A stretch of DNA of 64,000 bases from an uncultured Faecalibacterium sp. (GCA_937907025.1 CALESJ010000026.1:168920-232919), one strand, 5' to 3'. Counted from the stretch's first letter, positions 8,579 through 17,164 are shown. A program made the numbers and translations. The notes: a model not told the origin generated them from the letters alone.

Positions 8579-9208
8579 ATGAGCGTTGTTGAAATCGTCG
8601 ATCATCCCCTGATCCAGCACAAGATCAGCCTGCTGCGTGACCGCAACACCGGCACCAAGGAATTCCGCGACCTGGTCAGCGAAGTTGCGATGCTGCTTTG
8701 CTACGAAGCCACCCGCGACCTGCCCACCGAGGAAGTGGAGGTCGAAACCCCGATCGCTCTGGCCCGCACCAAGGTGCTGGCCGGCCGCAAGCTGGCGCTG
8801 GTTCCCATCCTGCGCGCCGGCCTGGGCATGGTGGACGGTATGCTGAACCTGATTCCCGCCGCCAAGGTCGGTCACATCGGCCTGTACCGCAATGAGGAAA
8901 CCCTGGAGCCTGTGGAATACTACTGCAAGCTGCCCAAGGACATCGCCGAGCGCGAAGTCATGGTTCTGGACCCCATGCTGGCCACCGGCGGCAGCGCCAA
9001 GGACGCCATCACCCAGATCAAGAAGCGCGGCGCCAAGCACATCAAGTTCATCGGCCTGCTGGCAGCTCCCGAAGGACTGAACGCCCTGCATGAAGCCCAT
9101 CCCGACGTGGACATCTACGTCGGCGCACTGGACGAGAAGCTCAACGATCAGGGCTACATCGTTCCCGGCCTGGGCGATGCCGGTGACCGTATTTTCGGCA
9201 CCAAGTAA
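8579..9208 (+). CDS. upp: uracil phosphoribosyltransferase
   Basis: 209 residues, the normal length. The PRPP loop is LDPMLATGGSA (about 130-140) and the uracil-binding C-terminus is GYIVPGLGDAGDRIFGT. It converts uracil and PRPP to UMP for pyrimidine salvage. SD AAGGAG precedes the ATG by 7 bases. It lies 61 bases after rpiB, whose product feeds ribose-5-phosphate to PRPP. A strong terminator follows. Confidence 0.95.
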   Translation: MSVVEIVDHPLIQHKISLLRDRNTGTKEFRDLVSEVAMLLCYEATRDLPTEEVEVETPIALARTKVLAGRKLALVPILRAGLGMVDGMLNLIPAAKVGHIGLYRNEETLEPVEYYCKLPKDIAEREVMVLDPMLATGGSAKDAITQIKKRGAKHIKFIGLLAAPEGLNALHEAHPDVDIYVGALDEKLNDQGYIVPGLGDAGDRIFGTK

Positions 9209-9244
9209 GATACCCCCGAACCAAACGGGCAAAACCCGTACCGT

Positions 9245-9279
9245 CCCGCGGCGTGCCCGGCATGCCGCGGGGCTTTTTT
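9245..9279 (+). terminator. upp terminator
   Basis: Stem CCCGCGGC/GCCGCGGG, extended inward, followed by a run of six T. It ends about 22 bases before the next gene's start, so that gene needs read-through or a promoter within upp. Confidence 0.9.
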
Positions 9280-9301
9280 GTCTTTGCGGGCGAGGTGTAC
9301 C

Positions 9302-10156
9302 ATGATCTATCTTTCCTCCTTCCATTTTGCCACCGAAGAAGCGGAATGGCTGTTTTTTGCCGGGTTCCAACGGACCTGCTACGATTCCTTTTATCCCTTC
9401 CAGATTTTTCCCCAGAAGGGACTGCATACGCTGGACCTGACCGACATCACCATCCTGTACGGCGGCAACGGGTCCGGCAAGACCACCGCCCTGAACGTGA
9501 TGGCCGAAACTCTGCGGCTGCGCCGGGGCGCCCCTTTCAACGGAACCAGCTTTTTCAAGCCGTACTGCCAGCTGTGCAGTCCCCATCTGCTCCATCCCCT
9601 GCCGACCGAAAGCTGCATCCTGACCAGCGATGACGTCTTTGACACCATGCTGGATATGCGGGCTATCAACGAAGGGGTGGACCGCCGCCGGGATGAACTG
9701 CTGGCCGAGGCAAAGGATGCCCGCAATGCCAAATTTCAGATGCACAGCCTGGATGACTACGACCGGCTGAAGCAGGTGGCGGAGGCCCGGCGGACCAGCC
9801 AGTCCCGGTATGCCCGCCGCCGGGTGATGCCCAATGTGCGCACCCACTCCAACGGGGAAAGTGCCTTCCTGTTCTTTACCCAGAAAATCCGCAGCGGGGC
9901 GCTGTATCTGCTGGATGAGCCGGAGAACAGCCTTTCGCCCCGGCGCCAGATGGAACTGGCCCAATTTTTGCAGGAATCCGCCCGGTTCTACAACTGCCAG
10001 TTCATCCTGGCCACCCACTCCCCTTTTCTGCTGGCCATGCCGGGAGCCCGGGTGTATGACCTGGACAGCGACCCGGTGCGGCCGCGCCGCTGGACCGAAC
10101 TGGAAAACGTGCGGGCATACTATGACTTTTTCAAGGAACACGAGGAGGAATTCTGA
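9302..10156 (+). CDS. AAA/SMC-like ATPase
   Basis: 284 residues. Walker A GGNGSGKTT (about 57-65), Walker B LYLLDEPENSL (about 202) and the H-loop ATHSPFLLA give an ABC-type ATP-binding fold of the AAA_15/AAA_21 type found in OLD-like and RecF-like proteins. The central insert is too short for an SMC coiled coil. No nuclease domain is present in the same chain. The start ATG follows GAGGTG by 4 bases. It overlaps the pentapeptide gene by one base (TGATG), which suggests translational coupling. The role is unknown. Confidence 0.75.
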   Translation: MIYLSSFHFATEEAEWLFFAGFQRTCYDSFYPFQIFPQKGLHTLDLTDITILYGGNGSGKTTALNVMAETLRLRRGAPFNGTSFFKPYCQLCSPHLLHPLPTESCILTSDDVFDTMLDMRAINEGVDRRRDELLAEAKDARNAKFQMHSLDDYDRLKQVAEARRTSQSRYARRRVMPNVRTHSNGESAFLFFTQKIRSGALYLLDEPENSLSPRRQMELAQFLQESARFYNCQFILATHSPFLLAMPGARVYDLDSDPVRPRRWTELENVRAYYDFFKEHEEEF

Positions 10157-10740
10157 TGGCTGCCAAACTGCGGCGGCAGGGTGAAACCCTGTCCGCCTTT
10201 GACCCCGGTGCCGAGCTGCGGGACACCGAATTTGCGGACTGCACCTTTGAGGGGTGCCGCTGGAGCGGCGTGCGGGTGCAGAACTGCACCTTTTCCGGCT
10301 GCCGGTTCGTGCGGTGCCAGTTTTCGGCGGTGGTGTTCAGCTTTTGTCTGATGAAAGACGCCGTCATGGAAGGCTGTGCCTTCCGGGGCATTTCCTGGGG
10401 CGGGCTGCAGGGGCGCAGCGCCCTGGTCCAGCCTTTTGCACGGCTGAAAAACTGTGTATTCCAGTACAATGAATTTTCCGGTATGGCCCTGGCAGGATTC
10501 GATTTTTCCAGCTGCGAGTTCCGGGAATGCGTGTTCGATGACTGCAAGCTCACCGGTGCCGGATTTCACGGCGTTCCCCTGGGGCGTACCAGCTTTACCC
10601 GGTGTGATTTACAGCGGGCGGACTTTCGCATGGCGGAGGCATACGCCATCAACCCCGCGGACAACCGCATGAAAGGAGCGCGGTTCAGCTTTCCTGATGT
10701 GGTGGCTTTGCTGGACAGCAGCGGCATTCAGATCGAATAA
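10156..10740 (+). CDS. pentapeptide-repeat protein
   Basis: 194 residues built mostly of A(D/N)LXX-like pentapeptides, with F or L every fifth residue: FADCTFEGCRW, NCTFSGCRFVRCQF, and later DFSSCEFRECVFDD. This should fold as a right-handed quadrilateral beta-helix. Some relatives (Qnr, MfpA) mimic DNA and protect gyrase; most have no known function. It is unusually rich in cysteine. It starts inside the stop codon of the upstream ATPase, so the two are probably made together. Confidence 0.85.
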   Translation: MAAKLRRQGETLSAFDPGAELRDTEFADCTFEGCRWSGVRVQNCTFSGCRFVRCQFSAVVFSFCLMKDAVMEGCAFRGISWGGLQGRSALVQPFARLKNCVFQYNEFSGMALAGFDFSSCEFRECVFDDCKLTGAGFHGVPLGRTSFTRCDLQRADFRMAEAYAINPADNRMKGARFSFPDVVALLDSSGIQIE

Positions 10741-10780
10741 AAAAGGCCCGGCCGGTGGTTTTCCGGTCGGGCCTTTTGTT
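10741..10780. terminator. bidirectional terminator
   Basis: AAAAGGCCCG-CCGG pairs with CCGG-CGGGCCTTTT, followed by T-rich sequence. It serves both the pentapeptide gene and the convergent yggS gene. Confidence 0.85.
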
Positions 10781-10787
10781 TCTGCAC

Positions 10788-11504
10788 TTATTTGGAGTAG
10801 TCACGGGCGCCGTAAATGGCAGTACCGATGCGCACGATGTTGGCGCCTTCCTTGATGGCGGCAATGAAATCGCCGCTCATCCCCATGGAAAGGATGTTCA
10901 GCCGCACACCGTACTGCTCCCGGGCGTGATCCAGCAGCTTACGCATATCCGAGAAGAAGGCACGGGTCTGGCTCTCAGTGGCGTTGGCCGGCGGAATAGC
11001 CATCAGGCCGCGCAATTCCACATGGTCCCGGGCAGTGGCCTGGTCCAGCAGGTCCCACAGTTCCTGCTCCCCTACCACGCCGCTCTTGGAGGCTTCGCCG
11101 CCGATGTTCACTTCCACCAGAATCTCCTGTTTGAGGCCGGCAGCTTCGGCGGCATGGTCGATTTTATCCAGCAGACGCACGCTGTCCACACTCTGGATCA
11201 GCGCGGCGCGCCCCACCACCTTGTTGACCTTGTTGGTCTGCAGGTGACCGATAAAATGACCCGGCTTGCCATTATACGCACCGGCATCATACTTTTCCAC
11301 CAATTCCTGGACATGGTTTTCCCCGAACACATCGATGGGCAGGTCGGCGCTGGCGCGGACCTCCTCCACGGTGCGGGTCTTGCAGGCCGCGCACAGCAGG
11401 ATGTCGGCGGGGTCACGCCCGGCCTGGCGGGCAGCCTGGTTCATCTCCTCGCGGATGCGGGCAACGTTTTCGGCCATACGGGCCACGGTTTCCTGATTGA
11501 GCAT
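10788..11504 (-). CDS. YggS/PLPBP-family pyridoxal phosphate-binding protein
   Basis: 238 residues, normal length. The PLP lysine is in LCAACKTRTVEEV (about residue 36). Other family marks are FGENHVQEL, HFIGHLQTNK, and the C-terminal LSMGMSGDFIAAI followed by VRIGTAIYG. The family binds PLP in a barrel related to alanine racemase, with no racemase activity, and controls vitamin B6 and amino-acid homeostasis. The start is the ATG with AGGTGAT upstream. It begins 4 bases after the DUF436 gene, so both form one operon. Confidence 0.92.
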   Translation of the reverse strand: MLNQETVARMAENVARIREEMNQAARQAGRDPADILLCAACKTRTVEEVRASADLPIDVFGENHVQELVEKYDAGAYNGKPGHFIGHLQTNKVNKVVGRAALIQSVDSVRLLDKIDHAAEAAGLKQEILVEVNIGGEASKSGVVGEQELWDLLDQATARDHVELRGLMAIPPANATESQTRAFFSDMRKLLDHAREQYGVRLNILSMGMSGDFIAAIKEGANIVRIGTAIYGARDYSK

Positions 11505-11508
11505 CTGA

Positions 11509-12069
11509 TCACCTTTCCTGATAAACCGCACGGGCACCGCCGATGTACGGCGGGCGGGTGCGTGCACACAAAATATTGGCACAGCCGATCTTGTTCAGGC
11601 TGAGCCGCACCGGCACCGCCACACGGCGCAGGTGCATCCCGATGAGGGTTCCGCCGATGTCAATGCCGGCACCGGCGCGGACTTCCTCCACCAGCACGGG
11701 ATCGCTGAATTTCTGCCAGCAGTTGGTGGCCCAGCTGCCGCCTGCGTGCGGCTGCGGGATGGCGTTGACCTCGGTATAGCCGTACTTTTCGGCTGCTGCC
11801 CGTTCCACCACAATGGACCGGTTCAGATGTTCACAGCACTGAGCCGCCAGGTACAGGCCGTGTTCCTGCACCACCGGCAAAATGCCGGCCAGCACCGCGG
11901 CTGCCGCCTCCATGCTGCTGTCCTTGCCGATGTGGCCGCCCACGATCTCGCTGCTGGAACAGCCCACCACAAAAATATCGCCGGGGCGCAGTTTGGCTGC
12001 CTCCAGCAATTCTTCCGCCGCCTGGCGGCTCTGGGCCGTAATAGCGGCCGGATCAAAATTTTGTGTCAT
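11509..12069 (-). CDS. TIGR01440/DUF436 family protein (YwlG-like)
   Basis: 186 residues. Family motifs are the VVGCSSSEIVGGHIGKDSS segment, AAQCCEHLNRS, and HAGGSWATN. YwlG-family proteins are conserved in Firmicutes without a defined reaction; their Ser/Cys/His motifs suggest a small enzyme. The start is the ATG after GAAGGGATC; an in-frame ATG 84 bases upstream would run through a terminator-like hairpin and is unlikely. It heads an operon with the YggS-like gene. Confidence 0.85.
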   Translation of the reverse strand: MTQNFDPAAITAQSRQAAEELLEAAKLRPGDIFVVGCSSSEIVGGHIGKDSSMEAAAAVLAGILPVVQEHGLYLAAQCCEHLNRSIVVERAAAEKYGYTEVNAIPQPHAGGSWATNCWQKFSDPVLVEEVRAGAGIDIGGTLIGMHLRRVAVPVRLSLNKIGCANILCARTRPPYIGGARAVYQER

Positions 12070-12121
12070 GGTACGATCCCTTCTTTCCTGTATCCAGTAT
12101 ACCACAAAACCCTTACAACAC

Positions 12122-12146
12122 AAAAGCCCGCTGTAAAGCGGGCCTT
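12122..12146 (-). terminator. hairpin in the DUF436 leader, attenuator or sRNA terminator
   Basis: On the minus strand AAAGGCCCGC-TTTACA-GCGGGCTTT is followed by TTTTGTG. It sits between the consensus promoter at 12206-12233 and the DUF436 start. It would therefore either end a transcript of about 75-80 nt or act in the leader. Confidence 0.55.
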
Positions 12147-12205
12147 TGTGCATAGAGGGGTGGGAAAGTATATAAAGGTCAGTGAATGTCTTTGTTATGG
12201 TTATA

Positions 12206-12233
12206 ATTATACAGTTTCTGGCTGAATTGTCAA
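12206..12233 (-). promoter_or_regulatory. consensus sigma-A promoter, minus strand
   Basis: TTGACA, 16 bases, TATAAT: both boxes match consensus exactly. It points towards DUF436, about 130 bases away, with the hairpin at 12122-12146 in between. Confidence 0.85.
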
Positions 12234-12242
12234 ATGAACACC

Positions 12243-12271
12243 TTGTAATTTTGTTTTCATTTTATTATAAT
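12243..12271 (+). promoter_or_regulatory. probable Lrp-gene promoter
   Basis: TTGTAA, 17 bases, TATAAT, giving a leader of about 135 bases before the Lrp start. Confidence 0.65.
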
Positions 12272-12413
12272 TAGGCCATAAACACTTTATTAAATTCAGC
12301 TGTGGCAGTCGAATGATGTCGTTTTTGCCTTTTGTTGTTCTGCACAAGCATTATTTTCTTCATTTTATTTTTTTGTGCGTATTGAACAAAAATCTGCCGC
12401 AAGGAGGTCACAC

Positions 12414-12842
12414 ATGGACGAACTGGACCGCAAAATCATCCAATTGATGCAGAAAAATGCCCGTATGCCGGTAAAAGAGATCGCACAGCAGATCAGCCTG
12501 ACCAGTCCTGCCGTTTCCAGCCGCATCCATCGTCTGGAGCAGGAAGGGGTCATTGGCGGATATACGGTGCTTTTGCATCGTCCCGACGAACCCAACCGGG
12601 TCCAGGCACTGGTTTCGGTACAGACAGCGCCGGCCGCCCGGGATGAATTTCTCTCCCTGGTGCAGAACGAGCCCGATGTGCTGCAGTGCTACCGTGTGAC
12701 CGGCGTGTACAACTTCACCGTAAAGGTCAGTTGTGCCGGCATTGAAGAACTGGAACACCTGCTGACCAAGCTGCAGCAGCTGGGGACCACCAATACCCAG
12801 ATCATTCTGGCGACCCAGCTGGACCGCCAGCTCAATCCCTGA
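12414..12842 (+). CDS. Lrp/AsnC-family transcriptional regulator
   Basis: 142 residues. Residues 1-60 are the AsnC helix-turn-helix (MDELDRKIIQLMQKNARMPV, then SLTSPAVSSRIHRLEQEGVI). Residues 65-140 form the RAM/ACT-like ligand domain, with VLQCYRVTGVYNFTVKV being the usual G-x-x-D/N-x-x segment. Such proteins respond to amino acids and act as dimers to octamers. The ATG follows a perfect AAGGAGGT by 5 bases. No adjacent transporter or biosynthetic operon shows the target, so it may act elsewhere or on its own promoter. Confidence 0.92.
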   Translation: MDELDRKIIQLMQKNARMPVKEIAQQISLTSPAVSSRIHRLEQEGVIGGYTVLLHRPDEPNRVQALVSVQTAPAARDEFLSLVQNEPDVLQCYRVTGVYNFTVKVSCAGIEELEHLLTKLQQLGTTNTQIILATQLDRQLNP

Positions 12843-12881
12843 TGGCAGGACCTGAAAAAGTACGGAAGGAGATCCTATCCT

Positions 12882-13325
12882 GTGTTGATTTTCTGCAAGC
12901 ATTGCGGACTGCTGCTGCCCGCAGGCCAAACCACCTGTCCCCGCTGCGGTACCCCCGCTTCCCTGCCCGCTCCGGCGCCTGCGCAGCCGCCGCTGTACGC
13001 TTGTGCCGAGCCCGAACCGCAGCCCCAGCGCCCGGCACAAGGGCCGCGCTATGATACGGGCAATTTTCCCCAAAAGCGCGGTCCCATGGGGCTGGCCGGC
13101 TATTTTGGGTCCCTGTGCCTGTTTGCGGTGCCGGTGGTCGGACTGATTTTTATGCTGATCTGGTCCATCAGTGAGCGGGTTCGCCCTGAACGCCGCCGTC
13201 TGGCGCAGGCGTACCTGATCCGCACCGTGATCATATCGGCCCTGGTGCTGGTAGCTGCCCTGGTGCTTTCGGCCTACCTGCACAACCTGGCCTATCAGAT
13301 GATGTACTACCCGTATTTTTATTGA
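12882..13325 (+). CDS. zinc-ribbon membrane protein
   Basis: 147 residues from a GTG start (AAGGAG 10 bases before). A zinc ribbon lies at the N-terminus (FCKHCG and CPRCG, two CxxC pairs). A Pro/Ala-rich linker of about 45 residues follows, then two predicted membrane helices (about 72-93 and 110-132). The N-terminal ribbon would be cytoplasmic. Many Firmicutes carry such zinc_ribbon_2 proteins with no known role. The sequence YQMMYYPYFY at the very end is aromatic. It may be co-transcribed with lrp and the glycosyltransferase. Confidence 0.75.
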   Translation: MLIFCKHCGLLLPAGQTTCPRCGTPASLPAPAPAQPPLYACAEPEPQPQRPAQGPRYDTGNFPQKRGPMGLAGYFGSLCLFAVPVVGLIFMLIWSISERVRPERRRLAQAYLIRTVIISALVLVAALVLSAYLHNLAYQMMYYPYFY

Positions 13326-13347
13326 GAGAATGTAAAGAGGTGCTTCC

Positions 13348-14337
13348 GTGAAAGCAAGTGTCATCATCCCCAACCTGAACGGTGCCGGTTGGCTGTGGGA
13401 TTCCATCGAATCCATCTGGGCGCAGACCGAACAGGATTTTGAGCTGATCGTCATTGACAACGGCTCCACCGATGAAAGCCTGGAGATTGCCCGCAGCTAC
13501 CGCGGCCGGGACCGCTACACCCTGATTGAGAACGACAGCAACACCGGTTTCTCCCATGCGGTGAACCAGGGTATTGCCATCGGCAAAGGGGAATACATGG
13601 TGCTGTTCAACAACGACGCCTTTGCCGAACCGGACTGGCTGGCGGAGCTGATCCGCACAGCGGACGCCGACCCGCGCATTTTTGCGGTGTCCAGCCTGAT
13701 GCTGCGCTACTATGAACCGGAGCTGGCCGACGATGCCGGCGACTATGTGACCCTGCTGGGCTTTGCCTGCAAGCGAGGCGACGGCCTGAAAGCCAGCCGC
13801 TACCAAAAGCCATGCCGGATGTTTTCCGCCTGCGGTGGTGCAGCACTGTACCGCAAGTCCATCCTGGATAAAATCGGCGTGTTTGATGAGCTCTTTTTCG
13901 CCTATTATGAGGACGTGGACCTGAGCTGGCGTGCCAACAATTTCGGCTACAAGAACGTTTACTGCCCCACCGCCCGGTGCCGCCACATCTGCGGTGCCAC
14001 CACCGGCGCGGTGCGTTATAACCCGTTCAAGAGCATCCAGAGCGGCCGCAACAGCATCCTGCTGCCTTACAAGAACATGCCCGCCCTGATGATTCTGCTC
14101 AACATCATTCCGCTGGTGCTGGGGTATCTTCTGAAAGTCATCATGTTCCGGCACCGCGGGTTCGGCAATGACTACGCCAAAGGCTTTTCCGAAGCCCGTA
14201 TCGCCCTGCCCAAGCTGAACAAGCCCAAGTTTTACTGGCGCAACCTGCCCAATTACATCTGGGTGGAATGCAGCCTGATTGTGGGGCTGTTCCAGTACAT
14301 TGTATACCGGGTACAGCGCGCCCTGAAAATCACCTGA
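13348..14337 (+). CDS. family 2 glycosyltransferase
   Basis: 329 residues from a GTG start with AAAGAGGTG upstream. The GT-A fold shows VIIPNLNGAGWL, the sugar-nucleotide Asp in VIDNGSTD, the metal-binding FNNDA (in place of DxD, near 90), and the acceptor-site YEDVDLSWR near 190. A C-terminal hydrophobic stretch (about 245-265) should tie it to the membrane. It resembles rhamnosyltransferases of the WbbL/RfbF type. A reductase-like gene at 40 kb could feed dTDP-rhamnose, but this link is only inferred. Confidence 0.85.
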   Translation: MKASVIIPNLNGAGWLWDSIESIWAQTEQDFELIVIDNGSTDESLEIARSYRGRDRYTLIENDSNTGFSHAVNQGIAIGKGEYMVLFNNDAFAEPDWLAELIRTADADPRIFAVSSLMLRYYEPELADDAGDYVTLLGFACKRGDGLKASRYQKPCRMFSACGGAALYRKSILDKIGVFDELFFAYYEDVDLSWRANNFGYKNVYCPTARCRHICGATTGAVRYNPFKSIQSGRNSILLPYKNMPALMILLNIIPLVLGYLLKVIMFRHRGFGNDYAKGFSEARIALPKLNKPKFYWRNLPNYIWVECSLIVGLFQYIVYRVQRALKIT

Positions 14338-14351
14338 TTTCTGCCGCAAAC

Positions 14352-14395
14352 AAAAACCGCCCGACGCAGTACAGCTCTGCGTCGGGCGGTTTTGT
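14352..14395. terminator. bidirectional terminator
   Basis: A perfect 17-bp stem, AAAACCGCCCGACGCAG and complement, between the convergent glycosyltransferase and YitT genes. Confidence 0.95.
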
Positions 14396-14402
14396 TTATG
14401 GA

Positions 14403-15275
14403 TCAGTTGTCGGTCTTGTCGGTGTTGCCCAGGACCAGGCGGCGGAAGCCTTCGCCCTGCACCTCATTGGCCTGCAGCATGATGGTGAAGCTGTTGGGGT
14501 CCACCTTCTTGATCTCATGTTCAATCTCATACAGCTGCTTGCTGCTGCATGCGCACAGAACCACATCCCGCGGGTCGCCCTTATAGCCGCCGTAGGCTTT
14601 GAGCAGCGTGGAACCGCGGTCCACCGTGCGGACGATGGCATCACAGACGGCAGGGCCGTCATCGGTGACAATCATGGCCAACATGCAGGAGTTGAAGCCG
14701 AACATCATCTGATTGATGATATAGGAAGTCAGGAAGTTGAGGATCAGACCGTAGATAATGGTATCCACATCATGGAACACCAGACCGTTGGCCAGGATGA
14801 CCGTGAGTGCAGCACCGAAGGTCAGGTTGCCGAAGGGCATGTGCGGATGCTTGACCTTGATGGCCATGGTGATAAAGTCCATACCGCCGGTGCTGGAGTT
14901 CTGCATATAAATCAGAGCGTCACCAATGCCGCTGATCACACCGCCACAGATGGCCGCCAGCATGCGGTCCCCGGTATAAACCGGCAGCATAGGCAGGACC
15001 CAGTCGGAGAAGACGGCAAACATGACCATGCACCACACGCTGCGCAGGAAGAAATCCCGGCCCAGCAGCTTGTAACAGAACAGGACAATGGGGATATTGA
15101 GCAGAATATTGGAAATACCGATGGGCATGCCGAACAGGTGGTACAGAATGGCGCCGATACCAGCCACACCGGTGATGGGCACCTGCGCGGCCACGGCGAA
15201 GCTGTACATCCCCAGGGCCGATATAAAGCAGCCCAGTGTTTCCAGAAAAATATGTTTCAGGTGTTTTTTGGTCAT
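14403..15275 (-). CDS. YitT family membrane protein (DUF161 + DUF2179)
   Basis: 290 residues. About five membrane segments lie in residues 1-190, with the signature NIPIVLFCYKLLGRDFFLRS and STGGMDFITMAIK. A soluble C-terminal DUF2179 domain (about 205-285) follows, containing RGSTLLKAYGGYKGD. The family occurs in most Firmicutes; its transport role is not established. Start ATG follows GAGGAACC. It is a lone minus-strand gene. Confidence 0.9.
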   Translation of the reverse strand: MTKKHLKHIFLETLGCFISALGMYSFAVAAQVPITGVAGIGAILYHLFGMPIGISNILLNIPIVLFCYKLLGRDFFLRSVWCMVMFAVFSDWVLPMLPVYTGDRMLAAICGGVISGIGDALIYMQNSSTGGMDFITMAIKVKHPHMPFGNLTFGAALTVILANGLVFHDVDTIIYGLILNFLTSYIINQMMFGFNSCMLAMIVTDDGPAVCDAIVRTVDRGSTLLKAYGGYKGDPRDVVLCACSSKQLYEIEHEIKKVDPNSFTIMLQANEVQGEGFRRLVLGNTDKTDN

Positions 15276-15312
15276 AGGTTCCTCACGATCTCATGTTCTT
15301 GGTTTCAGGGTC

Positions 15313-17100
15313 TTACTTTCTGCGCCGGCGATAGGTGCGGCCGTTTTCCTGGCTGCGGCTGCGCAGGACCAGAACAGCGGCAGCCACGCCGCCCACCAGA
15401 ATCACAGCAATACCGATGTACAACGGCAGCAGACTGCTGGTCTGGCGCATTTCTTCCTGCTTCTCCAGGGTTTCAGGGTCAGGAGTGGGTTCCGGCGTAG
15501 GGCTGGGGGTGGGCGTCGGTTCCAGGGTTGGTGCCGGAGTGTTATCCAGCAGTCCGGCCGTGGGGTCCTGCACCGGCGCAGCCGTAGGCTTCTTGGTGGC
15601 TTTGGGCGTTGGGGACGGTGTGACCACAGGGGACGGCGTAGGCGTAGCGGTAGGCGCCGGGTCATCCGGGCTGGTCACGGTGACCACCTGCGGCGTGGGC
15701 GTAGGGGCCGGTGTGGAGGCCGGTGTGGGAACCGGTGTGGAGGTTGCGGGAGTTACCTCCTGCACACAGGCGGCCGGCACATTGGCCACCGTCACCGGCG
15801 TAGCCCCGGCATCTGCCGTACCCACAAAGGTCAGGTTGCTGAGATAATACGCAGGTTCCCCTGCCGCCATGCAGAAAGTATGGGCACCTGCCGACAGGCC
15901 GGTGATGGTCAGCTTGCCCTGGGCATCGGTGACGGCCGTGCGTGCCGTACCATCCAGCAGGAAGCTGATCTGTTTGTTGGCATACGCTGCTCCCAGCTGC
16001 ACCACAGCATCATAAGCGGATGCCGTTGCGGGCAGGATGCGCCCCACACTGCCGCCGCGGGTCAGGATTGCCGTCAGGGTATCGGCGCTGACATTCTGGG
16101 GCAGAGCGGTGATGGCAGAGGCCAGGGACAGGTCCGCCTGCGCCAGATAGTTGGTATAGTTTCCGGCATCCGGATTCACGCCGCAGCGTTCCAGCAGATC
16201 TTCCGGCAGAACCAGCAGCAAGGTGTTTTGGGTATCCTGGGCATCCAGACGAATGCCTTCCTCATTTCCGGCGCTGTTCAGCCAGGCCTCCACGAAGCGG
16301 GGCTCGTCATCGCTGACCTGGTAAACGGCCCGCAGACCACTGACCTGCCAGAATCCGCCGTACGCTTCGCCGGTGCTGTCGTTCATATCTTCCAGGCCCA
16401 GGGTCAGGATCTCATACAGTTTGCCGGGGGTGACCTGCACCATGGCAAGGACCGTTTCCTGATCCACGCAGGCAGCCGTTTCGGCCAGCGTGGAACCGGC
16501 GGCCACGTTTTCTTTCAGGCTGGCGCCGTCAATGAGCGCCACCACCGGCAGACCCCGCAGGGCCTGCACCGATTCCTCTTCCTGCTGATAGAGCCAGGAT
16601 GCCGCTGCGTTGGCGGCTGCGTCGGCAGCCAGATCCCCGAAGTTGGTTTCCTCCCGGCAGGCCGGGTTCAGCGTTGCACCGGCAGTCAGCGGCACGCTGG
16701 CCCACTGCTGCACGGACACCGTGGGTGCCGTGGTTTCTTCTTCCGACAAAGATTCTCCCCCGTTCAGCGGATAGGCCACACCGGCCTGTACGCTTCCCTG
16801 CATCCAACCGGCGGTGAAGGGAGTCCATGCGGTTTCCGGCGTAACCTGCAGTGCATTGGCCGTTTCCGGCGTAGCGGTTTCGGCGGTTGCGGTTTCGGCA
16901 GTAGCCGCAGCGGTTTCCTCCGTTTCTTCCTTGCCGGTAAGCAGCCGGACCAGATCACCCAGCACGGGGACATCCAGCAGCGTTTGGAACCAGCCGCTCT
17001 TTCCTTCCTCGGCCGAAGCAGCCAGCGCGGGCGCCGGTGCCGCGCAGAAAACGGCAGCCGCCATCAGCACACCGGCCACACGCAGTTTCCAGTTGGTCAT
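15313..17100 (-). CDS. surface protein with 5'-nucleotidase C-terminal domain only
   Basis: 595 residues. A signal peptide (1-28, ending APALAASA) is followed by a variable region, then a domain like the C-terminal half of 5'-nucleotidases (about 145-350). Recognisable pieces are REETNFGDLAADA, PVVALIDGASLKE and FWQVSGLRAVY. The metallophosphatase half that carries the catalytic metals is missing, so nucleotidase activity is unlikely. A small beta-domain (about 390-430) precedes a Pro/Thr linker (about 450-550), one membrane helix and an Arg/Lys tail, RRRRK. The protein should be anchored in the membrane facing out. SD AAGGAGGG precedes the ATG. Confidence 0.75.
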   Translation of the reverse strand: MTNWKLRVAGVLMAAAVFCAAPAPALAASAEEGKSGWFQTLLDVPVLGDLVRLLTGKEETEETAAATAETATAETATPETANALQVTPETAWTPFTAGWMQGSVQAGVAYPLNGGESLSEEETTAPTVSVQQWASVPLTAGATLNPACREETNFGDLAADAAANAAASWLYQQEEESVQALRGLPVVALIDGASLKENVAAGSTLAETAACVDQETVLAMVQVTPGKLYEILTLGLEDMNDSTGEAYGGFWQVSGLRAVYQVSDDEPRFVEAWLNSAGNEEGIRLDAQDTQNTLLLVLPEDLLERCGVNPDAGNYTNYLAQADLSLASAITALPQNVSADTLTAILTRGGSVGRILPATASAYDAVVQLGAAYANKQISFLLDGTARTAVTDAQGKLTITGLSAGAHTFCMAAGEPAYYLSNLTFVGTADAGATPVTVANVPAACVQEVTPATSTPVPTPASTPAPTPTPQVVTVTSPDDPAPTATPTPSPVVTPSPTPKATKKPTAAPVQDPTAGLLDNTPAPTLEPTPTPSPTPEPTPDPETLEKQEEMRQTSSLLPLYIGIAVILVGGVAAAVLVLRSRSQENGRTYRRRRK

Positions 17101-17164
17101 CAGGGGTCCCTCCTTTTGTGATTTTACCTTCCTGTAAACGAGAATTGCTCTCCTGAAAGAGAAC

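Larger units (their letters stand above)
12070..12413. other. AT-rich divergent intergenic region with two promoters
   Basis: 344 bases between DUF436 (minus) and Lrp (plus), much richer in A+T than the genes. It holds one strong promoter on each strand and a hairpin just downstream of the minus-strand promoter, each listed separately. No protein-coding frame is supported. Confidence 0.7.

Noticed and set aside
12069..12153. A longer DUF436 protein starting at 12153
   Set aside because: The extension would translate through the GC hairpin, and the ATG at 12069 has a better SD.
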